Shown: in pieces, positions 1 to 7,058 of the stretch | Position numbering within the stretch: the stretch's first letter is position 1 | How the letters are laid out: every line of letters begins with the position of its first letter | Assembly: GCA_963769905.1 (NCBI GenBank) | Contig: CAVYNG010000002.1 | Coordinates: forward strand, 806,001-870,000 | DNA from: Bog-756 sp963769905 | GTDB lineage: Bacteria > Actinomycetota > Acidimicrobiia > Acidimicrobiales > RAAP-2 | Direction: 5' to 3' | Length of the DNA stretch: 64,000 nucleotides | Position numbers and translations under genes: made by a program | Notes under the pieces: generated by a model | What the model was told of the DNA's origin: nothing | What the model saw: the letters and a program-made list of their open reading frames with translations, nothing else | Databases searched by the model: none

Positions 1-1
1 C

Positions 2-682
2 GACGTCCTCGAATTCGCGGACGTGCCCGAGCGCCGCCATCGCGGCGCTGAGGGGCTGATCAACTTCTTCGTCGAGGAGGTCGCGCGCCGCAAGTCCAAT
101 CCGGGTGACGACCTCCTGAGCGAGCTGCTGCACAGCGAGTTCGACGGCAAGCCGGTGCAGGAGAGCATCGTGCTCGGGATCGCGGCCCTCGTCCTCATCG
201 CCGGCGTCGACACGACCTGGAGCGCGATCGGCTCCTCCCTCTGGCATCTCGCGACATCCCCGGGCGACTGCCATCGGCTGGTGGCCGAACCCGAGCTGAT
301 GCCGGTTGCCGTCGAGGAGCTGCTGCGCGCCTACTCGCCTGTGACGATGGCCAGAGAGGTGACGACCGACATCGTCTTCGAGGGCTGCCCGATGAGAGCA
401 GGTGAGAAGGTCCTCATGAACTTCCCGGCGGCCAATCGAGATCCGGAGGCCTTTGCCGACGCCGACAAGGTGGTCCTCGACCGCGAGCTCAACCGGCACG
501 TGGCCTTCGGGTCGGGCATCCATCGCTGTGCCGGCTCCAATCTCGCCCGCATGGAGCTGCGGGTGGCGCTCGAGGAATGGTTGGCGAAGATCCCGGAGTT
601 CCGCCTGGCGGACGGGGCAGAGGTGACCTGGGCCGGCGGTCAGGTGCGCGGACCCCGGCAGCTGCCGGTGGCGTTCCCATGA
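2..682 (+). CDS. Cytochrome P450, C-terminal part (5' truncated by window edge)
   Basis: This is a haem monooxygenase whose reading frame is open from the window edge, so the true start lies upstream; 226 residues remain of a usual 400 or so. The I-helix oxygen-activation motif is visible (AGVDTT), followed by the K-helix ExxR (EELLR) and the Cys-ligand loop FGSGIHRCAG, so the catalytic half is intact. The stop codon overlaps the ATG of a ferredoxin (ATGA), which indicates translational coupling to its electron donor. Nearby FadE-like dehydrogenases and a KstR motif suggest a role in sterol or side-chain oxidation, but the substrate cannot be read from this fragment. Family call is certain, substrate is inference. 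Confidence 0.95.
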   Translation, partial: DVLEFADVPERRHRGAEGLINFFVEEVARRKSNPGDDLLSELLHSEFDGKPVQESIVLGIAALVLIAGVDTTWSAIGSSLWHLATSPGDCHRLVAEPELMPVAVEELLRAYSPVTMAREVTTDIVFEGCPMRAGEKVLMNFPAANRDPEAFADADKVVLDRELNRHVAFGSGIHRCAGSNLARMELRVALEEWLAKIPEFRLADGAEVTWAGGQVRGPRQLPVAFP

Positions 683-876
683 GGATCCGGGTCGATCCCG
701 ACAAATGTCAGGGCCACGCACGCTGCTACGGCCTGGTGCCGGAGCTCTTCGACGTCGACGACTACGGGCTCTCGACGGTTGTCGGCGACGGGACGGTCCC
801 ACCCGAGCTCGAGGACAAGGCACGGCTCGCGATCGCCAACTGCCCCGAGTACGCCATTGAAGAGCTCCCGGATTGA
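679..876 (+). CDS. Small ferredoxin, P450 redox partner
   Basis: A 65-residue single-cluster ferredoxin that would pass electrons from a reductase to the upstream P450. The cluster ligands are seen as CQGHARC near residues 10-16 and a distal CP at about residue 55. His at the third ligand position (CxxHxxC) is typical of actinobacterial P450 ferredoxins that carry a 3Fe-4S centre. A longer in-frame reading back to 577 exists, but the start at 679 is preferred because it gives the normal family N-terminus (MRIRVDPDKCQGH) and forms an ATGA overlap with the P450 stop. Confidence 0.93.
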   Translation: MRIRVDPDKCQGHARCYGLVPELFDVDDYGLSTVVGDGTVPPELEDKARLAIANCPEYAIEELPD

Positions 877-878
877 AT

Positions 879-902
879 GCGCGCGGCTCGCCTGCCGCGC
901 GT
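879..902 (+). terminator. Hairpin after P450-ferredoxin pair
   Basis: GCGCGGC and GCCGCGC pair around a 6-base loop just after the ferredoxin stop, with a possible flanking C-G pair. There is no U-tract, so it may be a transcript-end stabiliser or a weak terminator. A 13-bp direct repeat (GGGGTGAGCCGGG at 918-930 and 936-948) lies between it and the next start. Confidence 0.4.
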
Positions 903-955
903 GTTGACCCGATGAATGGGGTGAGCCGGGCAAGCGGGGTGAGCCGGGTAGACCG

Positions 956-1954
956 ATGCGGAGCCGCTTGAACATGTTCGGTCCCGACACGACCTTCGCC
1001 GGTGTGCCCCGCGCGAGCCTCGACGAGCCGGCGAGCCTTGCTGGCGCACGAGCGGTCATCGTCGGGGCGCCCTTCGACGGCGGCACCGTCCACCGGCCCG
1101 GGTGCCGCTTCGGCCCACTCGCCATCCGGCGCACGGACTACCTACCCCACAACGGCAAGCGGCCGCACTTGGCCCTCGGTGTCGACCCGCTCGTCGAACT
1201 CGGCGTCGTCGACGTGGGCGACGTCGAGATGCCTCCGGGCGACATCGAGCTATCGATCTCGCGCCTCGAGGAGGTGGTCGCCAGGGTCGCCGCGACCGGC
1301 GCGATCCCCGTGGTGCTCGGGGGTGACCACACGATCGCCCTGCCCGACGTCACCGCCGTGGCGCGTCATGTCGGCTGGGGACGGGTATCGGTCCTCCATT
1401 TCGACGCCCATGCGGACACCGCGGACACCCAGTTCGGCTCGCTCGTCGGTCACGGCACGCCGATGCGCCGCCTGATCGAGTCCGGAGCGGTCCGCGGTGA
1501 CCGCTTCCTCCAGATCGGGCTGCGCGGGTACTGGCCCGGGCCCGAGGTGCTCGACTGGATGGCCGAGCAGGGCATGCGCAGCTACGAGATGACCGAGGTC
1601 GTCGACCGCGGCCTCGAGGCCTGTCTGAGCGAGGCCTTCGAGATCGCGACGGACGACTGCGACGCCGTCTTCATGTCGGTCGACGTGGACGTCGTCGATC
1701 CGGGCGCCGCGCCAGCCACCGGAACCCCGGAGCCGGGTGGCCTCAGCGCACGGGAGCTGCTCGACGCAGTGCGCCGGGCGGCGATGGAGCTGCCGCTCGC
1801 CGGGATGGACATTGTCGAGATCTCACCACCGTTCGACCACGCGGAGATCACTGCGTTTCTGGGCAACCGGATCGCGCTCGAGGCGATGTCCGGGATTGCC
1901 TGGCGGGTCGAGCGAAAGCAACGGCGTCCGGAGGAGCCGCTGCTCGACCGTTGA
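956..1954 (+). CDS. Ureohydrolase (agmatinase/arginase family)
   Basis: A 332-residue enzyme predicted to hydrolyse a guanidino compound to urea plus an amine, using a binuclear Mn centre. The family metal ligands are all present: GGDHT with its His, the DAHAD motif giving Asp-His-Asp, and the SVDVDVVDP motif giving two Asp. The C-terminal motif GTPEPGG is also typical. The exact substrate (agmatine, guanidinobutyrate, guanidinopropionate or formiminoglutamate) cannot be told by reading. It starts at ATG 956; ATG 974 (MFGPDT) is a plausible alternative because the upstream SD is weak. It stands alone downstream of the ferredoxin. Confidence 0.9.
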   Translation: MRSRLNMFGPDTTFAGVPRASLDEPASLAGARAVIVGAPFDGGTVHRPGCRFGPLAIRRTDYLPHNGKRPHLALGVDPLVELGVVDVGDVEMPPGDIELSISRLEEVVARVAATGAIPVVLGGDHTIALPDVTAVARHVGWGRVSVLHFDAHADTADTQFGSLVGHGTPMRRLIESGAVRGDRFLQIGLRGYWPGPEVLDWMAEQGMRSYEMTEVVDRGLEACLSEAFEIATDDCDAVFMSVDVDVVDPGAAPATGTPEPGGLSARELLDAVRRAAMELPLAGMDIVEISPPFDHAEITAFLGNRIALEAMSGIAWRVERKQRRPEEPLLDR

Positions 1955-1992
1955 GGGCTGCTCCAGTGCCGAAGAGGCACGGCGTTTGCTTC

Positions 1993-2022
1993 GAGGCCGA
2001 GGCCGAGGCCGAGGCCCAGGCC
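1993..2022. repeat. GAGGCC hexamer tandem repeat
   Basis: Four perfect GAGGCC units (1993-2016) are followed by a variant CAGGCC unit. They lie just after the ureohydrolase stop. Confidence 0.85.
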
Positions 2023-2048
2023 CATGTCCGGGGAGGGTCAGTTGGGCT

Positions 2049-2151
2049 GGGGCCGGAGGCGGACTGGGCCGGAGGCGGGGATGGGGCCGGAGGCGGGGAT
2101 GGGGCCGGAGGCGGGGATGGGGCCGGAGGCGGGGATCTGGCCAGAGGCGGG
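2049..2151. repeat. GC-rich minisatellite, 17-18 bp unit, about 6 copies
   Basis: The unit GGGGCCGGAGGCGGGGAT is perfect three times (2083-2136). A 17-base copy (2066-2082) and diverged end copies (2049-2065 and 2137-2151) flank it. It is strongly G-biased on the plus strand, which would favour slippage or G-quadruplex formation. It is not a CRISPR array, as there are no spacers. Confidence 0.88.
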
Positions 2152-2211
2152 CTCGGGCAATGCCGAGGCCGGGTGATAGGGCGGCCCGGCCGACAAGACT
2201 TTCGAGCTCGT

Positions 2212-2267
2212 CACATCACATGATGTAGGCCTACATCACATGATGTAAAGGTACATCAAGTGATGTA
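2212..2267. promoter_or_regulatory. Three tandem 16-bp palindromes, 20-bp period
   Basis: Sites at 2212-2227, 2232-2247 and 2252-2267 follow the pattern TACATCA-NN-TGATGTA. Half-sites are perfect in the second and third copies, and the first has C for T at its first base. Centres are CA, CA and AG, and the start-to-start spacing is exactly 20 bp. This is the architecture of a cooperatively bound operator or iteron/partition-type site for a dimeric DNA-binding protein. No regulator gene is adjacent, and neither flanking gene starts here, so the function is unknown. Confidence 0.75.
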
Positions 2268-2391
2268 ACGACCCGGGAGTCGGTCTCCGTGAGAGCCGCT
2301 CGCAGGAACCCGCTCGAAGCAGGAGCCACGCAGCCGCAAGGCGGGCAATCCGATTCCGGCGATCCGGGCTCAGAGTCCAGCTCAGAGGCAA

Positions 2392-2420
2392 TTATCGAAA
2401 TAGCCCATAATTTCGCATAA
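2392..2420. repeat. Imperfect inverted repeat in low-GC patch
   Basis: TTATCGAAAT (2392-2401) is matched by ATTTCGCATAA (2410-2420) across 8 bases. The arms are complementary apart from one extra base. The shape resembles a recombinase or dimeric-regulator site, but no matching protein is nearby. Confidence 0.5.
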
Positions 2421-2482
2421 AAGCGCTTCTGGCCCATCGAGGAGCTGGCGTCACGCCTGGTCGCCGAGCCCGAAGGGCAGTG

Positions 2483-3691
2483 CTAGCTGAGCCGTTCCAC
2501 GATCATCGCCATGCCCTGGCCGCCGCCCACGCACATGGTCTCGAGCCCGATGGTCTTGCCCGTGTCCTCGAGCGCATTGAGCAACGTGGTCATGATGCGC
2601 GCCCCGGTCTGACCGAAGGGATGGCCGAGCGCAATCGCCCCGCCACGGACGTTGAGCTTGTCCCACCCGATGCCGAGCTCCCTGGCGCACGGGATCACTT
2701 GGGCCGCGAACGCTTCGTTCAGCTCGACGAGGTCGATGTCGTCGATGGTCATGCCGGCCCGGCGCAAGGTCTGCCGGACGGCCTCGACCGGGCCAAGGCC
2801 CATGATCTCGGGGTTGAGACCGGACACCCCGCTGGCGATGATCCGGGCGAGCGGCGCGATCCCGAGCTCGCGCGCCCGGGTATCGCTCATCACCACGACG
2901 GCAGCTGCCCCGTCGTTGAGCGGGCAGGCGTTGCCGGCGGTCACCGTGCCGCCCTCTCGGAAGACCGGCTTGAGCTCGGACAGGCCTTCGAGGGTGGTGC
3001 CCGGACGTGGACCGTCGTCCTTGGTGACAACCGTACCGTCCGGAGTGGTCACCGGGATGATCTCGCGTTCGAAGAATCCCGATTCCTGCGCAGCGACAGC
3101 GCGGGTCTGGGACTGGAGCGCGAACTCGTCCTGCTCCTCGCGGCTGACCTTCTTGAACTCGGCGACGTTCTCGGCGGTCTGCCCCATCGCGATGTAGACG
3201 TCGGGAAGGACTCCCTCGAGCGGTGTCCACGGCGCGCCGGCCTTTGGTGTGCGCTCGGTCGTGCGAGCCTCGGCGGTGACGAACGCCTCGTTGTGCGGCC
3301 CGACGTCCGCCGCACCGAACCCATAGCGACTGACTGCCTCGACGCCAGCGGCGACGAAGACGTCGCCTTCGCCAGCTCGGATCGCGTGGGCGGCCATCCG
3401 GATGGTCTGGAGCGAGGAGGAGCAGTAGCGATTGACGGTGACTCCGGGCACCTCGGGTAGTCCGGCAAGAAGACCTGCCACTCGACCGACGTTGTAGCCC
3501 GCCTCGCCGGCCGGTTGCCCGTTACCGAGCAACACGTCCTCGACCGTGTTGGGGTCGAGCGCCGCGAGCTTGGCGAGGACCTCCTTGATCACCAGCGCGG
3601 CGAGGTCGTCGGGCCGGCAGTCGATGAGGGAACCTTTGCGGGCACGCCCGATCGGGGTGCGCCCGGTGGCGACGATGACGGCTTCGGGCAT
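2483..3691 (-). CDS. Acetyl-CoA acyltransferase (thiolase, FadA-like)
   Basis: A 402-residue thiolase that cleaves 3-ketoacyl-CoA with CoA, or condenses acetyl-CoA, as the last step of a beta-oxidation cycle. The nucleophilic Cys is in NRYCSSSLQ near residue 90. The His of GGAIALGHPFGQTG and the C-terminal acid/base Cys in CVGGGQG are both present, as is NEAFA, so all catalytic loops look intact. A good SD (AGAGGAG) precedes the ATG at 3691. It diverges from the acyl-CoA dehydrogenase operon across a region with a KstR motif and probably shares its regulation. Confidence 0.94.
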   Translation of the reverse strand: MPEAVIVATGRTPIGRARKGSLIDCRPDDLAALVIKEVLAKLAALDPNTVEDVLLGNGQPAGEAGYNVGRVAGLLAGLPEVPGVTVNRYCSSSLQTIRMAAHAIRAGEGDVFVAAGVEAVSRYGFGAADVGPHNEAFVTAEARTTERTPKAGAPWTPLEGVLPDVYIAMGQTAENVAEFKKVSREEQDEFALQSQTRAVAAQESGFFEREIIPVTTPDGTVVTKDDGPRPGTTLEGLSELKPVFREGGTVTAGNACPLNDGAAAVVVMSDTRARELGIAPLARIIASGVSGLNPEIMGLGPVEAVRQTLRRAGMTIDDIDLVELNEAFAAQVIPCARELGIGWDKLNVRGGAIALGHPFGQTGARIMTTLLNALEDTGKTIGLETMCVGGGQGMAMIVERLS

Positions 3692-3861
3692 GTGGGCTCC
3701 TCTGGTGCGAGCGGCTCGCTGCGGTCGGCGGGGACCTTGCCGATGTCGGCCGCGAATGCAGATGGCACGCGCAGGCTAGTTGGTCCGTACCGGTGTCAGG
3801 GCAGCCGGCACCACCGGCCGGCCGAACCGGAATGGGCCGGGGTCGGAGCCGGAACCCCTGA

Positions 3862-3875
3862 TGTAACGTGTTCTA
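3862..3875. promoter_or_regulatory. KstR-type operator (TNNAACNNGTTNNA)
   Basis: The 14 bases TGTAACGTGTTCTA match every fixed position of the palindromic motif bound by the TetR-family cholesterol-catabolism repressor KstR of mycolic-acid actinobacteria. The site lies 52 bp before the FadE29-like start, inside the divergent promoter region shared with the thiolase. The motif match is direct; binding by a KstR homologue here is inference, as no kstR gene is in the window. Confidence 0.7.
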
Positions 3876-3926
3876 GCGCTCAGCGGGTCGTCGGTCTGAG
3901 CGAGGCGCGCCAGCGAGAGGGAATCG

Positions 3927-5102
3927 ATGGAGATCGGCTACACCGAGGAGCAAGAGGCACTCCGGACCCGTCTGCGCGAGTACTACGCCGAGCTCTTGAC
4001 GCCGGAAGTGGAGGCGCAGCTGGCCTCGAGCCACGGCATCGGGCCGCACATGCGCCGAGTGGTGAAGCAGATGGCGACAGACGGCTGGCTCGGCATCGGT
4101 TGGCCGACCGAGTACGGGGGACAGGGTCGCTCCGCCATCGAGCAGTACATCTTCTTCGACGAGTCGATGCGGGCCGGTGCGCCGGTCCCGATGCTCACCA
4201 TCAACACGGTGGGGCCGACCATCATGCAGTTCGGCACCCCCGAGCAGAAGGAGTCCTTCCTGCCGCGGATCTTGGCGGGTGAGATCCATTTCTGCATCGG
4301 CTACACCGAGCCGGAAGCCGGAACCGATCTCGCGTCCCTGCAGACCCGAGCCGTGCGCGACGGGGACGAGTACGTCATCAACGGCCAGAAGATCTTCACC
4401 TCGCTCGCAGGGGATGCCGACTACATCTGGCTCGCCACGAGGACTGATCCCGAGGTCGCCAAGCACAAGGGCATCTCGATCTTCATCGTCCCGATGGACA
4501 CACCGGGCATCAAGGTGGTGCCGATGCACCTCCTCGGCGAGCACAACATCAACTACACGTTCTACGAGGACGTCCGCGTGCCCGCCGCCAACTTGGTCGG
4601 CGGCGAGAACAACGGCTGGTCCCTGATCACCAACCAGCTCAACCACGAGCGGGTCACCCTCTGCTCTGCTGGCATCGTCGAGCGGGCGCTCACCGACGTG
4701 CGCCTCTGGGCGCAACAGACGAAGCTCGCCGACGGGCGTCGGGTCATCGACCAGGAGTGGGTCCAGATCCACCTCGCCCGGATCCACGCCCGACTCGAGT
4801 TCCTAAGACTGATCAACTGGAAGGTGGCCTGGACCGCCACCCAAGGTCACCTCGACGTGGCCGACGCGTCGACCACCAAGGTCTTCGGGACCGAGTTCTA
4901 CATGGAGGCCTTCCGACTGCTCCTCGAGGTGGTCGGCCAAGCCGGCTACCTGAGCCGCGGCAGTCCCGAAGCGGTGCTCGCGGGTCGGCTCGAGATGTAC
5001 GCGCGGAGCCTCGTGATCCTGACCTTCGGTGGCGGGACCAACGAGATCCAACGCGACCTGATTGCCATCTTCGGGCTCGGGATGCCCCGGTCCCTGCGAT
5101 AG
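3927..5102 (+). CDS. Acyl-CoA dehydrogenase, FadE29/ChsE2-like
   Basis: A 391-residue flavin dehydrogenase that introduces a 2,3 double bond in an acyl-CoA. The order of blocks is the normal N-terminal helical domain, the FAD/substrate block GYTEPEAGTDLASLQT, VNGQKIFTS-like INGQKIFTS, HKGISIFIV, and a C-terminal FGGGTNEIQRD. The usual YEGT catalytic Glu is replaced by Gly (FGGGT), as recalled for mycobacterial FadE29, which works as a heteromer with FadE28. An SD-like GAGAGGGA precedes the ATG. The next gene is a second dehydrogenase 14 bases downstream, so the two probably form one alpha/beta enzyme. Regulation by a KstR-type repressor is suggested by the box at 3862. Confidence 0.92.
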   Translation: MEIGYTEEQEALRTRLREYYAELLTPEVEAQLASSHGIGPHMRRVVKQMATDGWLGIGWPTEYGGQGRSAIEQYIFFDESMRAGAPVPMLTINTVGPTIMQFGTPEQKESFLPRILAGEIHFCIGYTEPEAGTDLASLQTRAVRDGDEYVINGQKIFTSLAGDADYIWLATRTDPEVAKHKGISIFIVPMDTPGIKVVPMHLLGEHNINYTFYEDVRVPAANLVGGENNGWSLITNQLNHERVTLCSAGIVERALTDVRLWAQQTKLADGRRVIDQEWVQIHLARIHARLEFLRLINWKVAWTATQGHLDVADASTTKVFGTEFYMEAFRLLLEVVGQAGYLSRGSPEAVLAGRLEMYARSLVILTFGGGTNEIQRDLIAIFGLGMPRSLR

Positions 5103-5116
5103 GAGAGCACCAGCCC

Positions 5117-6244
5117 ATGGACTTCTCGTTCAGCGAGGAACAAGAGGCGGTCCGCGAGCTCGCCGACCGGATCTTCACCGATCTTTCGACCCACGAGCGG
5201 TTACGCGAGATCGAGTCGGAGCCAGATGGCGATTACTTCGACGGCAAACTCTGGTCGGAACTCGCCGCTGCCGGGCTGCTCGGCATCGCGCTCCCCGAAG
5301 AGGTCGGGGGCGCGGGGCTCGACTTCGTCGAGACAGGGCTGGTGGTAGAGGCCGCAGGTCGCACGGCCGCGTACGTGCCGGTCGTCGAGACGCTCGCGGC
5401 CGCGGCGCCGGCGATCGGCGAGTTCGGGACCGAGGCACAGCGGGCCCGCTGGCTGCCGGGGGTCGTCGATGGCGACACGATCATCACGACCGCGCTGGTC
5501 GAGCTCGGCGGCAGCCCGCTGGCCCCTTCGCTCGTCGCGGAACGCGACGGACACGGTTGGTTGCTCTCGGGCACGAAGCCATGTGTGCCCTCCGGCGTGA
5601 TCGCGGACCTACTGGTCGTACCGGCAAGGGTCGAGCCCGACGCGGTGGCCGTCTTCCTCGTCGAGACCGGCGCTTCCGGTCTGAGCCTCGAGCGGCAGAC
5701 CACCAACACGGGCAGGCCGGAGGGCCTGTTCACTTTCGCCGGTGTCAAGGTCGGAGCGGACGCGCTGCTGGGCTCCCCGCAACAGGGCAGAGCCATCACC
5801 GAGTGGCTCCTGCTGCGGTCGACCGCGGCGCTCGCGCTCGCCGAGGCCGGCGCCGCCGCGGCTGCGATCGCGCTCGTCGCGGAGTACACGAAGACACGGG
5901 AGCAGTTCGGCAAGGCGATCGCGACGTTCCAGGCAGTCGGCCAGCGCGCGGCCGACGCCTACGTCGACGCGGAGGCGATCCGGTTGACGGCCTGGCAGGC
6001 GGCGTGGCGGATCTCCGAAGGATTGCCGGCCGACCAGGAAGTCGCGATCGCCAAGTTCTGGGCGGCAGACGGGGGCCAGCGGGTGGTGCACGCCGCAGTG
6101 CACCTCCACGGGGGTGTGGGCGTCGACCGCGACTACCCCCTCCACCGATACTTCCTCATGACCAAGCACATCGAGCTCACCCTCGGTGGCGCGACCGACC
6201 AGCTGCTCAAGTTGGGTGCTGCGCTCGCCGCCGAGCCGGCCTGA
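5117..6244 (+). CDS. Acyl-CoA dehydrogenase, FadE28/ChsE1-like partner subunit
   Basis: A 375-residue dehydrogenase-fold protein. The C-terminal half carries the segments REQFGKAIATFQAVG, HLHGGVGVDRDYPLHRYF and LGGATDQ, which match the FadE28-type partner of FadE29. The N-terminal half is divergent from housekeeping acyl-CoA dehydrogenases. An in-frame reading extends far upstream inside the preceding gene, but the ATG at 5117 follows an AGGAGAG SD and gives the family start MDFSFSEEQE. The 14-base gap to the upstream partner supports co-translation and a heteromeric complex. Confidence 0.9.
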   Translation: MDFSFSEEQEAVRELADRIFTDLSTHERLREIESEPDGDYFDGKLWSELAAAGLLGIALPEEVGGAGLDFVETGLVVEAAGRTAAYVPVVETLAAAAPAIGEFGTEAQRARWLPGVVDGDTIITTALVELGGSPLAPSLVAERDGHGWLLSGTKPCVPSGVIADLLVVPARVEPDAVAVFLVETGASGLSLERQTTNTGRPEGLFTFAGVKVGADALLGSPQQGRAITEWLLLRSTAALALAEAGAAAAAIALVAEYTKTREQFGKAIATFQAVGQRAADAYVDAEAIRLTAWQAAWRISEGLPADQEVAIAKFWAADGGQRVVHAAVHLHGGVGVDRDYPLHRYFLMTKHIELTLGGATDQLLKLGAALAAEPA

Positions 6245-6275
6245 CCGGTCCGATCGCTTTCCTCGCGAGGGGGTG

Positions 6276-6734
6276 ATGCCCGCTGCCTTCTCGCACGTCG
6301 GGATCTGCGTGTCCGACCTCGAGCGGTCCCGGCACTTCTATCGCGAGGGTCTCGGTTTCGACGAGGTCGGATCGCATCATGTGGGTCACGAGTTCGCCTC
6401 CCTCATGGAGGTCGCTGGGGTCGACCTCGATTCGGTGATGGTCGCTCGCGACGGTGTCACCGTCGAGCTGCTGAGCTTCCGGGCCCCTGGTTGGACGGGC
6501 GAACCGGTGCGACGACCGATGAACCAGCTCGGCCTCACCCATCTGTCGTTCCGGGTCGACGACGTCGACGTGGCCGCAAGTGCCATCGAGCGCGCCGGCG
6601 GGATGGTGATCGACGGCACCCGGACGACCCTGGACGTTCCGGGGGTCAGCCTCGACTTCGTCTACTGCACCGATCCCGACGGCACCAGGATCGAGCTGAT
6701 GCGCCTGCCCGGCGACGCCACCGGCGCCGCCTGA
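6276..6734 (+). CDS. VOC-superfamily protein (glyoxalase/epimerase fold)
   Basis: A 152-residue protein with paired VOC modules: FSHVGICVSDLERSRHFY at the N-terminus and GLTHLSFRVDDVD about 80 residues later, then DPDGTRIELM. His-5-region and the second-module His plus the C-terminal Glu can form the metal site of methylmalonyl-CoA epimerases, glyoxalases or dioxygenases. ATG 6276 follows a G-rich SD. It is in the acyl-CoA dehydrogenase operon, so an epimerase or isomerase role on a catabolic intermediate is plausible. The specific reaction is not resolved. Confidence 0.85.
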   Translation: MPAAFSHVGICVSDLERSRHFYREGLGFDEVGSHHVGHEFASLMEVAGVDLDSVMVARDGVTVELLSFRAPGWTGEPVRRPMNQLGLTHLSFRVDDVDVAASAIERAGGMVIDGTRTTLDVPGVSLDFVYCTDPDGTRIELMRLPGDATGAA

Positions 6735-6758
6735 CGGCCAGCGCCGCGATCGATCGAA

Positions 6759-7058
6759 ATGACCGTCTACCTCGATGACTGGCGGCAGCCTGCACGGCTG
6801 GGGCCAGTCGCCGACCGCTGGTCCCATCTTGTCGCCGACACCGAGGACGAGCTCCACGCCTTCGCGGCGCGTCTCGGGATGCGGCGAGAGTGGTTCCAGC
6901 ACAAGCAGGACCGTCCACACCATGCGCACTACGACGTGCCCGAACGGGCCCGGCGCGAGGTGCTCGAGATGGGAGCCGTGGCGGTGAGCTGGCGGGAGCT
7001 CGGCCGCATGCTGCGCAGGCGCCGCCGGCCTCCGGTCCCCGGCCGGCAGGCGCGGTGA
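6759..7058 (+). CDS. DUF4031 domain protein
   Basis: A 99-residue protein matching the small actinobacterial DUF4031 family. It opens with MTVYLDDWRQ and has conserved W-SHLVAD, REWFQ and HYDVPERAR segments; the His/Asp-rich conserved core suggests a metal or nucleotide site. No function is established. The C-terminus is a run of Arg. Its stop overlaps the GTG of the downstream thiolase-like gene (GTGA), so it is translated with the catabolic operon. Confidence 0.85.
   Translation: MTVYLDDWRQPARLGPVADRWSHLVADTEDELHAFAARLGMRREWFQHKQDRPHHAHYDVPERARREVLEMGAVAVSWRELGRMLRRRRRPPVPGRQAR

Larger units (their letters stand above)
1955..2482. other. 528-bp convergent gap with repeats and operator-like sites, no credible gene
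   Basis: Between the converging ureohydrolase and thiolase genes there is no ORF with a recognisable protein or usable start. The left half is extremely G-rich, with GAGGCC hexamers (1993-2016) and an 18-bp minisatellite. The right half is clearly less GC-rich and holds three palindromes at 2212-2267 and an imperfect inverted repeat at 2392-2420. Each element has its own entry. Confidence 0.7.

Noticed and set aside
2049..2151. Tandem array considered as a CRISPR
   Set aside because: Units abut with no spacers and there are no cas genes. The in-gene repeats at 42328-43074 and 52941-53125 were rejected for the same reason.
2231..2437. 68-residue minus-strand ORF covering the palindromic sites
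   Set aside because: It runs through the operator-like repeats, has no SD, no -10-like hexamer at the observed spacing and no recognisable domain.
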